A stretch of 64,000 nucleotides of DNA from Lewinellaceae bacterium (GCA_020636075.1 JACJYO010000001.1:372001-436000), one strand, 5' to 3'; shown: positions 8,375-18,052, counted from the stretch's first letter. Numbers and translations: made by a program. Notes: a model not told the origin generated them from the letters alone.

Positions 8375-10660
8375 ATGAAAAAGTTAGGCCTTTTTGAAAA
8401 TTTTGTCCTGCAGATCAGCCCAAGGTACCGGCAGGAGTTCAGGTCAACGATCCGAACGGATAACGTCAAGCGGGTTTACATCCTCTCTTTAATTGGCCTT
8501 CTCTTTTTTATTCTGCTTTTGGGCTTGGACTATGTCCGCTATATCAATGGGCTTCTTATACCCGGTTCACTGGTATACCTGCTATTCTTCAACCACCTGT
8601 CGATGGTGTTTTTTGCCCTGCCCGTGTTGATCATTTTGAGCAAAAGACGGCAAATCCTGGCAGGTGAATATCCTTTCGAGCGGACGATTATCTACAGCAC
8701 AGTAACGTACAGCGGAATTTGCCTGTTGACCATGGCGGTGCTCAGTTTGATGGACCGGAATTCCATTTTGATTTATGGGATTTACGTGATTATCATCAAC
8801 TTCATTATCATATTTCCGCATATTGAACGGGTTGTTTTCAATCTGTTGAGTTTCCTGATCATTATTACAGCCATTCTGCTCGTTGATGTCCGCGGCGGGC
8901 GGAGTGTCGTTACGATGTACATCAGTATTCTGGAATGTATTGGCATGGGTATCCCTGCATTTGCAATCTCCACGCACCTGTTTAATGACCGGATCAAACA
9001 ATTCACCTTTGATCAGTTGCTCCAGGACAAGACCCGTCAGATCGAAGAAAACAACAAAACGCTGCAGGATCTCACCGGGCAATTGCGCGAGTTAAACGAG
9101 CAACGCAGCCAGTTATACACCAATATCACTCATGAATTTCGAACCCCATTAACCGTAGTTTTAGGTATGAACAGCCGACTTCGCGCACTTGTCGGGGGGC
9201 GGAATGCCGGTCAGGTCAACGAGGCTATAGATATGATTGAACGCAACGGAAAAAACCTGCTGCGCCTGGTTAATCAAATTTTGGATTTGAGCAAACTGGA
9301 ATCCGGCGCCTTGACTGAAAACCTGATACAAGCCAACATTATCCCCTTTTTGCGCTATGCCAATGCCTCATTTCAGTCGTATGCTACTTCAAAAGATATT
9401 CACCTGGTTTTCCTGACAGATTTGGAAGTACTGCATATGGATTTTGACCTTGAAAAGATCCAGCAGATTTATTCCAACCTGCTTTCCAACGCGATAAAAT
9501 TCACGCCCGAAGGTGGTCAAATCAGTGTTTCTGTAAAAACGGAGATGCAGGGTGACACCGAGCAATTGATAATTAGGGTCAAGGACTCCGGGATAGGTAT
9601 TGAGGCGGCAAAGCTCCCCTTTATTTTCAACCGTTTTTACCAGGTAAACGACGCCGCCATGCGGCACCACGGTGGGTCGGGGATCGGATTGGCATTAGTA
9701 AAAGAGCTGGTAGAGTTTATGGGAGGCTCTATCGAGGTGAGCAGTACCGCCGGGCAGGGTACTACGTTCACCGTCTATCTTCCGGTGCGCAGGCAAGCCG
9801 GTATTGTACCTGCGGAAGAAGTATTGGCTGCCATCGAGCCATTTGAGCACCCCAGCGTCGAACAGCCCGCGGAACAAAAGCCCTTTGATGGCTTTTCCGA
9901 CGAAGACCTGCCGATTTTGCTGATCATTGAAGACAACCCCGATGTGGTGCAGTACCTCAAATCATGCCTCAATAAAATCTATCAACTGGAAACAGCATAT
10001 GATGGTCAACAAGGTATTGACAAGGCTCTGGCGATAATGCCCGATATTATCATAAGCGATGTAATGATGCCTAAAAAAGACGGATATGAAGTTTGTGAAA
10101 CATTAAAAACGGACCAGCGTACCAGCCATATCCCGATTATCCTACTCACCGCAAAAGCTACTATCGACGATAAATTAGCCGGGCTGCGGCATGGCGCTGA
10201 TCAGTATCTTGCCAAGCCTTTCCAAAAAGAAGAACTGTTGTTGCACTTACAAAACCTGATAACGCTTCGAACAAACCTGCAAAGTAAGTACAGCAAAGGG
10301 AGCGTTTTCTGGGAAGCCGGCCTGCCCGCTAACACAAAATCGCAGGAAGATGCTTTTTTAAATGAACTGAATCAGCTGATCGAACAAAACCTGGCTGATG
10401 AAGATTTCGGGATTAATCAACTGTGCAAAGCCCTGGCCATGAGCCGCTCCCAGATACACCGGAAAATCAAAGCCCTGACCGGGTATTCCACGGCAATTTA
10501 CTTGCGCACGGTCCGGCTGTACAAGGCCAAATCCCTGCTGCGAAATACCGACATGAATGTTTCGGAAATCGCCTACAACGTCGGTTTTAAAGATCCGAAC
10601 TATTTTACCCACGTTTATGTCGAAGAATTTGGCGAAACGCCGAGTGCAACACGTAAGTAA
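8375..10660 (+). CDS. Hybrid two-component regulator: membrane sensor kinase, receiver and AraC DNA-binding domain
   Basis: One polypeptide carries sensing, phosphotransfer and DNA binding. Start chosen at ATG 8375; a GTG two codons earlier is possible. Residue numbers count from that GTG. Six predicted membrane helices (about 30-205) form the sensor, with no large periplasmic domain, unlike the beta-propeller HTCS proteins of polysaccharide loci. A coiled-coil linker leads to HisKA with H255 (ITHEFRTPLT), a HATPase with the N box (NLLSNAIKFTPEGG) and G boxes, a receiver with phospho-acceptor D564 (IIISDVMMP), and a C-terminal AraC helix-turn-helix pair (about 660-763). It follows the symporter on the same strand by 113 nt, so regulation of acetate uptake or acs is a reasonable guess. 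Confidence 0.92.
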   Translation: MKKLGLFENFVLQISPRYRQEFRSTIRTDNVKRVYILSLIGLLFFILLLGLDYVRYINGLLIPGSLVYLLFFNHLSMVFFALPVLIILSKRRQILAGEYPFERTIIYSTVTYSGICLLTMAVLSLMDRNSILIYGIYVIIINFIIIFPHIERVVFNLLSFLIIITAILLVDVRGGRSVVTMYISILECIGMGIPAFAISTHLFNDRIKQFTFDQLLQDKTRQIEENNKTLQDLTGQLRELNEQRSQLYTNITHEFRTPLTVVLGMNSRLRALVGGRNAGQVNEAIDMIERNGKNLLRLVNQILDLSKLESGALTENLIQANIIPFLRYANASFQSYATSKDIHLVFLTDLEVLHMDFDLEKIQQIYSNLLSNAIKFTPEGGQISVSVKTEMQGDTEQLIIRVKDSGIGIEAAKLPFIFNRFYQVNDAAMRHHGGSGIGLALVKELVEFMGGSIEVSSTAGQGTTFTVYLPVRRQAGIVPAEEVLAAIEPFEHPSVEQPAEQKPFDGFSDEDLPILLIIEDNPDVVQYLKSCLNKIYQLETAYDGQQGIDKALAIMPDIIISDVMMPKKDGYEVCETLKTDQRTSHIPIILLTAKATIDDKLAGLRHGADQYLAKPFQKEELLLHLQNLITLRTNLQSKYSKGSVFWEAGLPANTKSQEDAFLNELNQLIEQNLADEDFGINQLCKALAMSRSQIHRKIKALTGYSTAIYLRTVRLYKAKSLLRNTDMNVSEIAYNVGFKDPNYFTHVYVEEFGETPSATRK

Positions 10661-10687
10661 TTGACAACCACACACTAATCACACTCC

Positions 10688-10722
10688 GCGGTGTTATTAT
10701 GCAACAATAACACCGCTTTTTT
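10688..10722 (+). terminator. Strong intrinsic terminator after the hybrid regulator
   Basis: Perfect 11-bp stem gcggtgttatt (10688-10698) / aataacaccgc (10706-10716), a 7-nt loop, then six T. It lies 27 nt past the stop codon. Confidence 0.9.
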
Positions 10723-10858
10723 CCAGACCGTACAACAATACTGCGATCAATTGAAACAATGTTGCTGTTGCTTGTAGCAGCCTACCCGGATGTTTGCATC
10801 AACGGCTAGTAAATCTCCCTTAGCGTAATTCTATTTTTTCATCAAACTAAATTTTCAA

Positions 10859-11470
10859 ATGAAAAATCTTTTGATCCTCGCAGGTGCTGTGGCACTGCTA
10901 TTCTGTTCGTTCGCCCCAGCCTCCGCCCAAGTCCGGTTTGCCGCAAAAGCCGGCCTGAATCTCGCACGAGTCGTTGGTGATGATGATGAAAATGTCAAAT
11001 TACTCCCGACTTTCCTGGTCGGCGGCCGGGCAGAGTTTGGCTTGAACGACAACCTTGGACTCGGCATCGGGCTAGAAGTTAGCGGTAAGGGCTTCAAAGT
11101 GGAAGAAATGGGCGTAAGTGGCTCATTGAAGCCGATTTACCTGCAAGTGCCCGTGCAACTCTTTTATCAAAGCAATGGCTTTTTTGCAGGTTTTGGCCCT
11201 TATATCGGTTTCGGCATTGCTGGAAAAGCTAAAATAGAAGACCTGAGTGTAGACCTCGATTTTGGGAACAGTTCCGAGGACGACGTGGCGCCAATCGACT
11301 TTGGTGCAGGGATCGAGTTGGGTTATCAGTTTGGCGCAGTACGGGCCACGGCTTCGTATAATCTCGGCTTGAGCAACATCGTCCCGAGCGACAATGCAGA
11401 TAATCTTTCCCTAAAAAATCATGTGATCGGCATAGCCCTCGCCTATTTATTCGGGAACAAAGCCAATTAG
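10859..11470 (+). CDS. Outer-membrane beta-barrel protein (paralogue 1 of 3)
   Basis: 203-residue porin-like/OmpX-sized barrel of the 'outer membrane protein beta-barrel' group. Signal peptide 1-23 (cleavage after ASA-Q), then alternating amphipathic strands ending in AYLFGNKAN. It shares the opening QVRFAAKAGLNLA, the central LPTFLVGG(R/Q)AEFGL and the closing VIGIALAYLFG with the two tandem genes at 43.8-45.2 kb, so all three are recent paralogues. Function unknown; such small barrels can be adhesion or structural proteins. No partner genes are evident. Confidence 0.85.
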   Translation: MKNLLILAGAVALLFCSFAPASAQVRFAAKAGLNLARVVGDDDENVKLLPTFLVGGRAEFGLNDNLGLGIGLEVSGKGFKVEEMGVSGSLKPIYLQVPVQLFYQSNGFFAGFGPYIGFGIAGKAKIEDLSVDLDFGNSSEDDVAPIDFGAGIELGYQFGAVRATASYNLGLSNIVPSDNADNLSLKNHVIGIALAYLFGNKAN

Positions 11471-11490
11471 TGCTCCAACTCAAAATCTAC

Positions 11491-11520
11491 TTCCGGGACA
11501 GCAATGCTGTCCCGGAATTT
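11491..11520 (+). terminator. Terminator-like hairpin between barrel and DUF6268 genes
   Basis: Perfect 12-bp stem ttccgggacagc (11491-11502) / gctgtcccggaa (11506-11517) with a 3-nt loop, then TTT. The ATG at 11504, which would extend the next gene, lies in the loop. This supports the start at 11552. Confidence 0.7.
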
Positions 11521-11551
11521 ACACTTTACTCAACTTAATTCAATTGGAATC

Positions 11552-12469
11552 ATGGCTAATGCAATCCGCCCGTTTTTCATACTCCTGTTGAGCCTGAGCA
11601 GTGCCTGTATTACACCGGTTCGTTCTCAAAATTATATCGATCTGTTAAGGATTGACTATAGCGGTAGTCCAGGCAATGCATTTAAGTCGGGGGAAGGCAA
11701 TTCAACCATCCGGGAATGGCTGGTTGATGCCAATGTGCCAGTTCCTGTTTCAAAAAATCAGGCTATCCTTACCGGTTTCCAGTTTGAACATATCCGGGCT
11801 GCCTTGTATCCGCAGCAGGATGCTTTTACAGTAAAAATACTTGGCTTGAAACTGGGGCTAAACCAGCGATATTCTGAAAAATGGTCGGGTACTTATTTGC
11901 TGTTGCCGAAGTTTGCTTCGGACCTGAAACGGTACGAAGGTGCCGATTTTCAGCTCGGCGTAGCGGCGCTGTTTAAATTGACGCAGCAAGCAAACCTCCA
12001 TTTCAAATTCGGCGCAATGTACAATACCGACTTGTTCGGACCTTTTGTTACGCCATTGCTGGGTATTTATTTCCAGCGCGGAAAATGGGAAATCAATACA
12101 TTGCTCCCAAGCATGGTCGATTTGAATTACCAGTTGGCGCCTGCGCTTAAATTTGGTTTGCGGTTTAACGGGATGGTAAAAAGTTTCAACCTCAATACGG
12201 CATTCAACGGAATGCCCCAGTATTTAGCCCGGGTGAACAACGAACTTGGCGGGTATTTGGGCTGGTCGTTTGGAAAGATACATTTGGTGGCCCTGCTTGG
12301 GCATTCCGTTGGCCGGAATTACCGCACATATGCCCGGGGCGACCAAATTAACCTGGGTATCTCAGCGCTAAAGTTAGGCGATGACCGCACCCAACTGAAT
12401 GCCGATTTTAAAGATGGGATGTTGTACAAATTCTCCATCTTGTACCGGATGGAAACCGGAGCACGATAA
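11552..12469 (+). CDS. DUF6268-type outer-membrane protein
   Basis: 305 residues from ATG 11552. The in-frame ATG at 11504 was rejected because it lies in the loop of a terminator hairpin and precedes the signal peptide (about 1-25, ending VRSQ). The body is a run of amphipathic strands with 'YLLLPKFASDLK' and 'WEINTLLPSMVDLNYQLAP' segments typical of the DUF6268 family, which I recognise with moderate confidence and whose function is unknown. It is probably a beta-barrel of about 12-14 strands. It is codirectional with the small barrel gene upstream but separated from it by the hairpin. Confidence 0.7.
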   Translation: MANAIRPFFILLLSLSSACITPVRSQNYIDLLRIDYSGSPGNAFKSGEGNSTIREWLVDANVPVPVSKNQAILTGFQFEHIRAALYPQQDAFTVKILGLKLGLNQRYSEKWSGTYLLLPKFASDLKRYEGADFQLGVAALFKLTQQANLHFKFGAMYNTDLFGPFVTPLLGIYFQRGKWEINTLLPSMVDLNYQLAPALKFGLRFNGMVKSFNLNTAFNGMPQYLARVNNELGGYLGWSFGKIHLVALLGHSVGRNYRTYARGDQINLGISALKLGDDRTQLNADFKDGMLYKFSILYRMETGAR

Positions 12470-12471
12470 GT

Positions 12472-12517
12472 AGAAGCCATCTCAAAAATGGCACTGGTGC
12501 TCAAACAGATGGCTTCT
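12472..12517 (+). repeat. Inverted repeat in the leader of the symporter gene
   Basis: 11-bp perfect arms agaagccatct (12472-12482) / agatggcttct (12507-12517) with a 24-nt loop, directly after the DUF6268 stop. No U tract follows, so it may be an mRNA end or leader structure rather than a classical terminator. It covers the far-upstream ATG-like start at 12488. Confidence 0.6.
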
Positions 12518-12544
12518 AATCATTTAACATCAACACCGCCAGAT

Positions 12545-13516
12545 ATGCTGGAAGCTTTAATGCAGATCGATCAGGTTCGCCTGAATTTCAGCGACGACAA
12601 CAGATTGCTGCTCAACCTGACTATTGCGTTTATCATGTTTGGGGTAGCCCTGGAGTTAAAACCGGCCGATTTTATGCGGTTGTTCAGTCACCCCAAACCG
12701 GTGCTGGTCGGCATTGCGAGCCAGTTTCTGGCAATGCCGCTGCTTACCTTTTTGCTTGCAATTTCTTTGAAAGATTATATCACGCCAACCGTTGGCCTGG
12801 GCATGATCCTGGTAGCAGCCTGCCCCGGGGGCAATATCTCTAATTTTATCAGTGCGCTTGCACGGGGAAACATAGCCCTTTCGGTGAGCCTGACGGCGTT
12901 TTCGAGCCTGGGTGGACTTTTGCTGACACCGTTCAATTTTGCATTCTGGGGTAATCTGTTTATGAAAGTTTATGCCACCGGGACTACCGCCAGTTTGATA
13001 CGGCCGATAAAAGTCGATCCGGTTGATGTGGTGACCACTATTTTTTTAATCCTGGGTATTCCGCTGATCCTGGGTGTCCTTTGCAATGCCAAAGCCCCTC
13101 AGGTGGCCGGCAAAATGCTTATACCGATCAAACGGTTTTCTATACTTGCATTCGCAGCCATGATCGTGCTCATTTTCGCCAAGAACTACGCCTTTTTCCT
13201 GCAATACATCAAATACATTTTCCTGATCGTGCTGCTGCACAATGCTTTTGCTTTGGCAGTAGGCTATTATGTAGCCCAATCATTCCGGTTGCACCGCCAG
13301 GATTGTAAAACCATATCGATTGAAACCGGGATTCAAAATTCAGGGCTGGCACTGGCGCTGTTGTTTAACCCCAGTATTTTCCCGGAAGACCTGGCTATTG
13401 GCGGCATGGCGTTCATTGCCGCCTGGTGGGGCGTATGGCACATTATCGCAGGCCTGAGTATTGCAGGCTATTGGTCGGGGTTTTCGCTGCGGCCCGTCCA
13501 ATTGGGAACCGAGTAA
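12545..13516 (+). CDS. Bile acid:sodium symporter (SBF/BASS) family transporter
   Basis: Inner-membrane transporter of the SBF/BASS fold, 323 residues from ATG 12545. An upstream in-frame ATG at 12488 lies inside an inverted repeat and is unlikely. There are nine to ten hydrophobic helices with the family motif ACPGGNISNFISALARGNIALS (start of the crossover helix) and a second broken-helix motif SIETGIQNSGLALALLFNP. Bacterial homologues carry organic anions such as pyruvate, pantoate or keto acids with Na+; the substrate here is unknown. It converges on the SH3-domain gene with a 10-nt gap and no visible terminator. Confidence 0.88.
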   Translation: MLEALMQIDQVRLNFSDDNRLLLNLTIAFIMFGVALELKPADFMRLFSHPKPVLVGIASQFLAMPLLTFLLAISLKDYITPTVGLGMILVAACPGGNISNFISALARGNIALSVSLTAFSSLGGLLLTPFNFAFWGNLFMKVYATGTTASLIRPIKVDPVDVVTTIFLILGIPLILGVLCNAKAPQVAGKMLIPIKRFSILAFAAMIVLIFAKNYAFFLQYIKYIFLIVLLHNAFALAVGYYVAQSFRLHRQDCKTISIETGIQNSGLALALLFNPSIFPEDLAIGGMAFIAAWWGVWHIIAGLSIAGYWSGFSLRPVQLGTE

Positions 13517-13526
13517 CCTTAACCGC

Positions 13527-14567
13527 TCAACAGCCGTACCACTGCCACAATACGGCGGCAGGCCGGGCTACTTCACCCTTAGCAGCCAGCGTTGACAAAT
13601 AAAGTACATAATAGCCGATTTCGCCGTCGGCGCGAAATATGTAATCCAGCTTGTCATCGCCATCCAGGTCGCCAGCCCAGGCAAGTGCATTCGGATACAG
13701 GTACATGGTGTAGCTATATTCTATAGACAAGGGATCTACCACTTGCCGGAGGCCGCTTTTACTGGTCATGAACCAGGCCTGGATGTTTTGTTCGTAGCCA
13801 CCCTCCATGCGCTCCACTTCAAGTCCGTATTTTTTTAAAAATGCAGCATTGAGCGTTCCCTGATTATCGGAATATTGTGCTTGTGGCGACGCTTCAAGAT
13901 CAACTCCCTGAATCCGGTGTTGTTCTTTCCAGGGTTTTCGGCTGCCAATGATCCAAACAGGATCCTGTGCCTGATCTGTTCGGATGATCAACTCTCTGGC
14001 AATCAGTTCGTACTCACCTTTGAAATTCGTATAATCCGCCACGGCATACCGGGGCGTCACTTTTTTCAGACCAAACTGTCCATTTTTTTCACGATACAAG
14101 CAGTACCAATACCAATCCGGGTCAAATTCAGGGTTGTTTGACGCACTGGCGTTGCCACCGATTGCCCGCAAACGAAATTGATCGTTGAGTTCCGGGTAAC
14201 CACTGTGCACCATTTCGGAATCGGCAAGAAAGCCACTAAACATGTAGCCTTTTTTCCCGGAATATTGCACAGGCCACCAGTAGCCGATGTGCGGGAAAGG
14301 ATTGTCACTAAATCGGGAGGAGAAAATCATTCCCACCGAATCCCGAAGCGCGGGCGGGTCAAATTGCATTTCATCGTCGCCTGTATTGGGATCAACCAAT
14401 ACTTGCACCTCGGCGCCAAAAGGTGCTGCTGCAAGTACACGGCCGGTTTTGCCAGGTGTTTCCCGGAGTTTCAGGCCATTGTCAGAAACGACGTAATACG
14501 ATTTTTGTGAAAATACCAGCGCGTGGAACGCCAGGCAGCAAAGTGCTGAAAGCCAGATTTTTTCCAT
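13527..14567 (-). CDS. Secreted SH3b-domain protein of unknown function
   Basis: 346 residues from ATG 14567 (MEKIWLSAL; the longer frame to 14594 adds nine non-signal residues). Signal peptide about 1-20. A bacterial SH3 (SH3b) domain follows at about 23-110 (YYVVSDNGLKLRETPGKTGRVLAAAPFGAEV), which usually binds peptidoglycan or other envelope ligands. Near the C-terminus GDLDGDDKLDYIF looks like a single Ca2+-binding DxDxDxxxD (VCBS/FG-GAP-like) loop. The middle part is unrecognised. No enzyme motif was seen. Confidence 0.7.
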   Translation of the reverse strand: MEKIWLSALCCLAFHALVFSQKSYYVVSDNGLKLRETPGKTGRVLAAAPFGAEVQVLVDPNTGDDEMQFDPPALRDSVGMIFSSRFSDNPFPHIGYWWPVQYSGKKGYMFSGFLADSEMVHSGYPELNDQFRLRAIGGNASASNNPEFDPDWYWYCLYREKNGQFGLKKVTPRYAVADYTNFKGEYELIARELIIRTDQAQDPVWIIGSRKPWKEQHRIQGVDLEASPQAQYSDNQGTLNAAFLKKYGLEVERMEGGYEQNIQAWFMTSKSGLRQVVDPLSIEYSYTMYLYPNALAWAGDLDGDDKLDYIFRADGEIGYYVLYLSTLAAKGEVARPAAVLWQWYGC

Positions 14568-14669
14568 GGTTATATTTTTTGCATAAAAAGCCATCCTTCT
14601 TTGTAAAAAGGATACCTGGCCAATAAAACGCCCTTTTTAATTGGTCAGGTATATCGGCATACAGGAACC

Positions 14670-15719
14670 TCACAATGCTGCCTGGTAGATCGGAATAAAC
14701 ACTTTGGCCACCATGTTATTCCAGCGCTGCGAGCTTTCATTTGCAGATCCGTTGTGCCGTTGAAAAGCAATTACGATCAATTTTTTATCCGGCACAATGA
14801 AAAGCCCCTGCCCACCGTAACCCGAACCATAGTAGATAGCCGAGGAAAGGCCGGAGGATGTCCACCACTGGTAACTATATCCGGTAACAGAGGAATTGGG
14901 GACTTGTATTTGGGGAATCACAGCAGCTTGCACCCAATTTTCAGGAACAACCTGAGCGCCATCCCAAAGCCCGTCGTTGAGATAGAGCAAGCCGAATTTG
15001 GCCATATCCCTGGCGCGCAGTTGCAAACCAAAACCGCCCCAATTGCGCCCCTCCGGGTCACGCTGCCATGCATAAGTCCGAATATTCAGCGGTTCGAATA
15101 ATTTCGTCTCCGCATACTGGCTGAGTTGTTGGCCGGTCTTTTTTGAAAGGATATCACCCACGACATGGGTGGACAGGGAATTGTAATTGAATTCGGCACT
15201 GGGCGTGCTGGAAAGGTCGCGGCTCAACAGGTATTCCACGGAGTTGGGGATCTTGTTTTCAGTTATTGGGTTGATCTCCTGGTCCTCGTCCCATTCCAGC
15301 CCGGAAGTCATATTTAGCATATCTCGCAACCGGATGGAATCTTTTCCTCCGCTGATCAGCCCCGGGTAGAATTCTTTTAAACGCACATCGACACCGGGAA
15401 TCAGCCCTTCCTCCAGCGCAATGCCGGTGAGCGCCGAGGTTACATTTTTTGTTATGGATCGCAATTGGAAAAGGCTGCTGCTTGTATGCCCATCGTAGTA
15501 TTTTTCTACGATCAAATGGCCATCGCGGACTACAAGCAAGGCATAAAAATCTGATAGTGCAGCTGCATTTTGAATGGCGCTGTCGAGTGCTGTGGTGTTA
15601 AAATTATAGTCGTCGGGGCTTCCTGCTACCCAAAAACTATCATCAAATACAATTTCCTCTTTTTTGCAAGTGCAAAAAAGGACAAGGCATAGGAGCAATA
15701 AAAACTTCGGTCGGATCAT
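14670..15719 (-). CDS. Serine hydrolase, beta-lactamase class C/PBP family lipoprotein
   Basis: Start at ATG 15719 (MIRPKFLLLLCLVLF). The signal is followed by cysteines C16 and C18, so it is probably a lipoprotein. The penicillin-recognising fold is shown by the SxxK motif S88-I-T-K91 and the YxN motif YNS in EFNYNSLSTHVV; a late GYGGQGLFIVP segment occupies the place of KTG. 349 residues is normal. Family members include esterases, D-aminopeptidases and PBP-like proteins. Substrate unknown; this is not evidence of antibiotic resistance. The upstream gap to the carboxypeptidase gene is a divergent promoter region of 177 nt without a clear TAnnTTTG. Confidence 0.87.
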   Translation of the reverse strand: MIRPKFLLLLCLVLFCTCKKEEIVFDDSFWVAGSPDDYNFNTTALDSAIQNAAALSDFYALLVVRDGHLIVEKYYDGHTSSSLFQLRSITKNVTSALTGIALEEGLIPGVDVRLKEFYPGLISGGKDSIRLRDMLNMTSGLEWDEDQEINPITENKIPNSVEYLLSRDLSSTPSAEFNYNSLSTHVVGDILSKKTGQQLSQYAETKLFEPLNIRTYAWQRDPEGRNWGGFGLQLRARDMAKFGLLYLNDGLWDGAQVVPENWVQAAVIPQIQVPNSSVTGYSYQWWTSSGLSSAIYYGSGYGGQGLFIVPDKKLIVIAFQRHNGSANESSQRWNNMVAKVFIPIYQAAL

Positions 15720-15896
15720 CTGTTTCAGTTTTATCAGAAAAAGACTTTTTGAAATAAGTTGGGATGCAATGGTGCGTTTATTACTCGACAAGTCGCCCGG
15801 CGCAGAAGTTAAACGCCCTCAAATTCTACCCTGTTGGGAATGTACCGTGCAGAGTATCTTGTGTGCCTGAATTCTGAACAGACATAATTACAAACT

Positions 15897-17129
15897 ATGC
15901 TTATCCGTGTTTCACTCACGCTTTGGGTATTGTGTGGCACACTCGCCACATTTCCAATGATTTATGCCCAACAGGCACTTCCTTACGATTACCCCAGGCC
16001 GGTTGACACCAGGACCAAGCAGATCCAAAAACAAGAGAAAAAAACCTGGGCACTTGGTGCTATTCAGGTAACCAACCAGTTTGATGGCGCCCGCTTGAAC
16101 GGCTTTTCACAAAAAAACGACAGCACGTACATTGTCCAAATTGTTCCGGAAAACAAACCAATCAATTCCAGCCCCTGGTATGCCTTTAAAATTTGGTCTG
16201 CGATTCCTCAAACGGTCTGGCTTGAGTTTCAATATAAGGAGGCAAAACACCGGTATTTCCCGAAAGTCAGCATGGATGGTCACTTTTGGGAGTTGCTGGA
16301 CTCTTCCCGGATCATTCAAAACGACACCGTACAGGCACTTTTACACTTAACTCTAACACCCGATACCTTATGGGTAGCGGCCCAGGAAATCGTTACTTCC
16401 GCCCAGGTGCATGCCTGGTGCCGGCAATTGGCACTTTCACCGGATGTGAAATATGGCGTAGTCGGAAAAAGTATGTTGGGTCGGGAAATTCCAATGCTCG
16501 AAATTAGTCAAGACTCGGTAGCGGACAAAGAGGCCATCCTTTTGCTTAGCCGCCAACATCCGCCCGAAGTTACCGGCTTTATGGCCTTGCAGGCATTTTT
16601 GGATGCTTTGCTGGCCCCTACCCCATTGGCAACTGCTTTTAGAAAAAAATACCGCATTCTGGTCTTCCCGCTGATGAACCCCGATGGTGTGGATCTTGGG
16701 CACTGGCGACACAATGCCGGTGGCGTCGATCTGAATCGCGATTGGGCCTACTACAACCAGCCGGAAACCCGCCAAGTGGCCAATTTTGTCGTTCAAGCGG
16801 TAAAAAAGGATCATAATCAAGTGATTCTCGGCCTGGACTTTCATTCTACCTGGCAAGATGTTTACTATACCTGCCAGGAAGTCAACCCGCAAATTCCCGG
16901 TTTCAAAGACTATTGGTTGCAGGGCATTGCTGCAAGTATACCGGGATATACACCGCGGGAGGAGCCTTCAGAAATTGCGCAGCCGGTCTCAAAAAGTTGG
17001 TTTCTTACGCAATTTGGAGCGGAAGGGGTCACCTTTGAAATTGGTGATGACACCCCGCGGGATTTCATCGCAAAAAAGGGACATACCGCCGCTATTGAAA
17101 TGATGCAGTTATTAGTACTAAGGCGGTGA
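15897..17129 (+). CDS. M14 family zinc carboxypeptidase, secreted
   Basis: 410 residues with a signal peptide (about 1-24). An N-terminal beta-sandwich-like region (30-180) precedes the catalytic domain. Zinc ligands: H221 and E224 (RQHPPE) and H316 (DFHST). The catalytic Glu is probably E381 (TFEIGDD). The substrate carboxylate motif is DLNRDW. The layout, an N-terminal all-beta domain followed by the M14 domain, recalls the cytosolic carboxypeptidase (AGBL-like, M14B) branch, yet here the protein is exported. It probably trims peptides or peptidoglycan-derived peptides in the periplasm. It stands alone on the plus strand. Confidence 0.88.
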   Translation: MLIRVSLTLWVLCGTLATFPMIYAQQALPYDYPRPVDTRTKQIQKQEKKTWALGAIQVTNQFDGARLNGFSQKNDSTYIVQIVPENKPINSSPWYAFKIWSAIPQTVWLEFQYKEAKHRYFPKVSMDGHFWELLDSSRIIQNDTVQALLHLTLTPDTLWVAAQEIVTSAQVHAWCRQLALSPDVKYGVVGKSMLGREIPMLEISQDSVADKEAILLLSRQHPPEVTGFMALQAFLDALLAPTPLATAFRKKYRILVFPLMNPDGVDLGHWRHNAGGVDLNRDWAYYNQPETRQVANFVVQAVKKDHNQVILGLDFHSTWQDVYYTCQEVNPQIPGFKDYWLQGIAASIPGYTPREEPSEIAQPVSKSWFLTQFGAEGVTFEIGDDTPRDFIAKKGHTAAIEMMQLLVLRR

Positions 17130-17258
17130 ACTATAGCACTAACATTTCCCAACTGTTTACATTTTTCAAAAAAAAGCTCAACAAAAAAAAACCGAACCCC
17201 GCATAGGCTACGTAAGTGTTCATGTTACTAAAATTTATTCACCACAATTCAAGTAAAC

Positions 17259-17918
17259 ATGAATAAGAAAAATCTGCTTATTACGCTTATCGTAGCCTTG
17301 GTGGCTTCCCTGGGGGTTCTTTGGGCTGCCGACCACATTGATGCTCCGGGAGTTAGTTCAACCAGCTCCGATATCACCGATTATTATGCTTTTGAAAGCC
17401 CGGAAAACAATGACAATCTGGTATTTGTCTGCAACACGCAGGGCTTGCTTGACCCGACTGCCAGCGCAACCGCGGCATTCGATGAAAATGTGTTGTTGGA
17501 ATTCAACATCGACAATACTGGCGACAATGTGGAGGATCTCGTTATCCAGGCCATTTTCCAGGACGGTAAAGTCCGGGTATACGGCCCGGTAAAGCCTGAT
17601 GCGACCGGAACAATCAGCACCGTGCAAACTTCCGGCATGCGCACCGATGCTGCGATAACCGCCTATGGTGCGACACCAGCAATTGGTACCAATAGTAGCG
17701 GCATCAAAGTTTTTGCAGGCCCACGCGACGATCCGTTTTTTATGGATTTTGCACAGTTTGGAAAGATTATCGCTGGAAACGCCACCGGTTTTAACAATCC
17801 CGGCTCCGACACTTTTGCAGGGACCAACGTGCTTTCCGTGGTTGTCGAAGTCCCCAAAACCATGCTCGGCTCGGCAGCCATGCTGAACACCTGGGTGGAA
17901 AGCAAGCGCAAAATCTGA
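17259..17918 (+). CDS. DUF4331 family exported protein A
   Basis: 219 residues; signal peptide 1-23 ending WAADHIDAP, the hallmark start of the mature DUF4331 domain (ADHxDAP...DITDYYAF). Conserved GPRDDPFF and TFAGTNVLSVVVEVP segments are present. Function of the family is unknown; it is often linked to metal- or redox-related envelope loci. A second DUF4331-type gene (lipoprotein) follows after 134 nt and a TPR gene after that. I recall this three-gene order from other Bacteroidota but cannot check it here. The pair is two genes, not one broken gene, since each has its own export signal. Confidence 0.87.
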   Translation: MNKKNLLITLIVALVASLGVLWAADHIDAPGVSSTSSDITDYYAFESPENNDNLVFVCNTQGLLDPTASATAAFDENVLLEFNIDNTGDNVEDLVIQAIFQDGKVRVYGPVKPDATGTISTVQTSGMRTDAAITAYGATPAIGTNSSGIKVFAGPRDDPFFMDFAQFGKIIAGNATGFNNPGSDTFAGTNVLSVVVEVPKTMLGSAAMLNTWVESKRKI

Positions 17919-18052
17919 TACCTGCTGGTTGCTATTCCCTTCTATTTACCAATTACACACCTGTTGGCAATTTGCCAGCTTGGGAAATGCTGCTGATACC
18001 CGGTAGTATTCAAACACCTTTCTTTTTCAACCAACGCATAAAATTGTATATC

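Noticed and set aside
14670..15719. Beta-lactamase resistance gene
   Set aside because: Only the general serine hydrolase motifs are present and the KTG box is replaced; family membership does not imply antibiotic hydrolysis.
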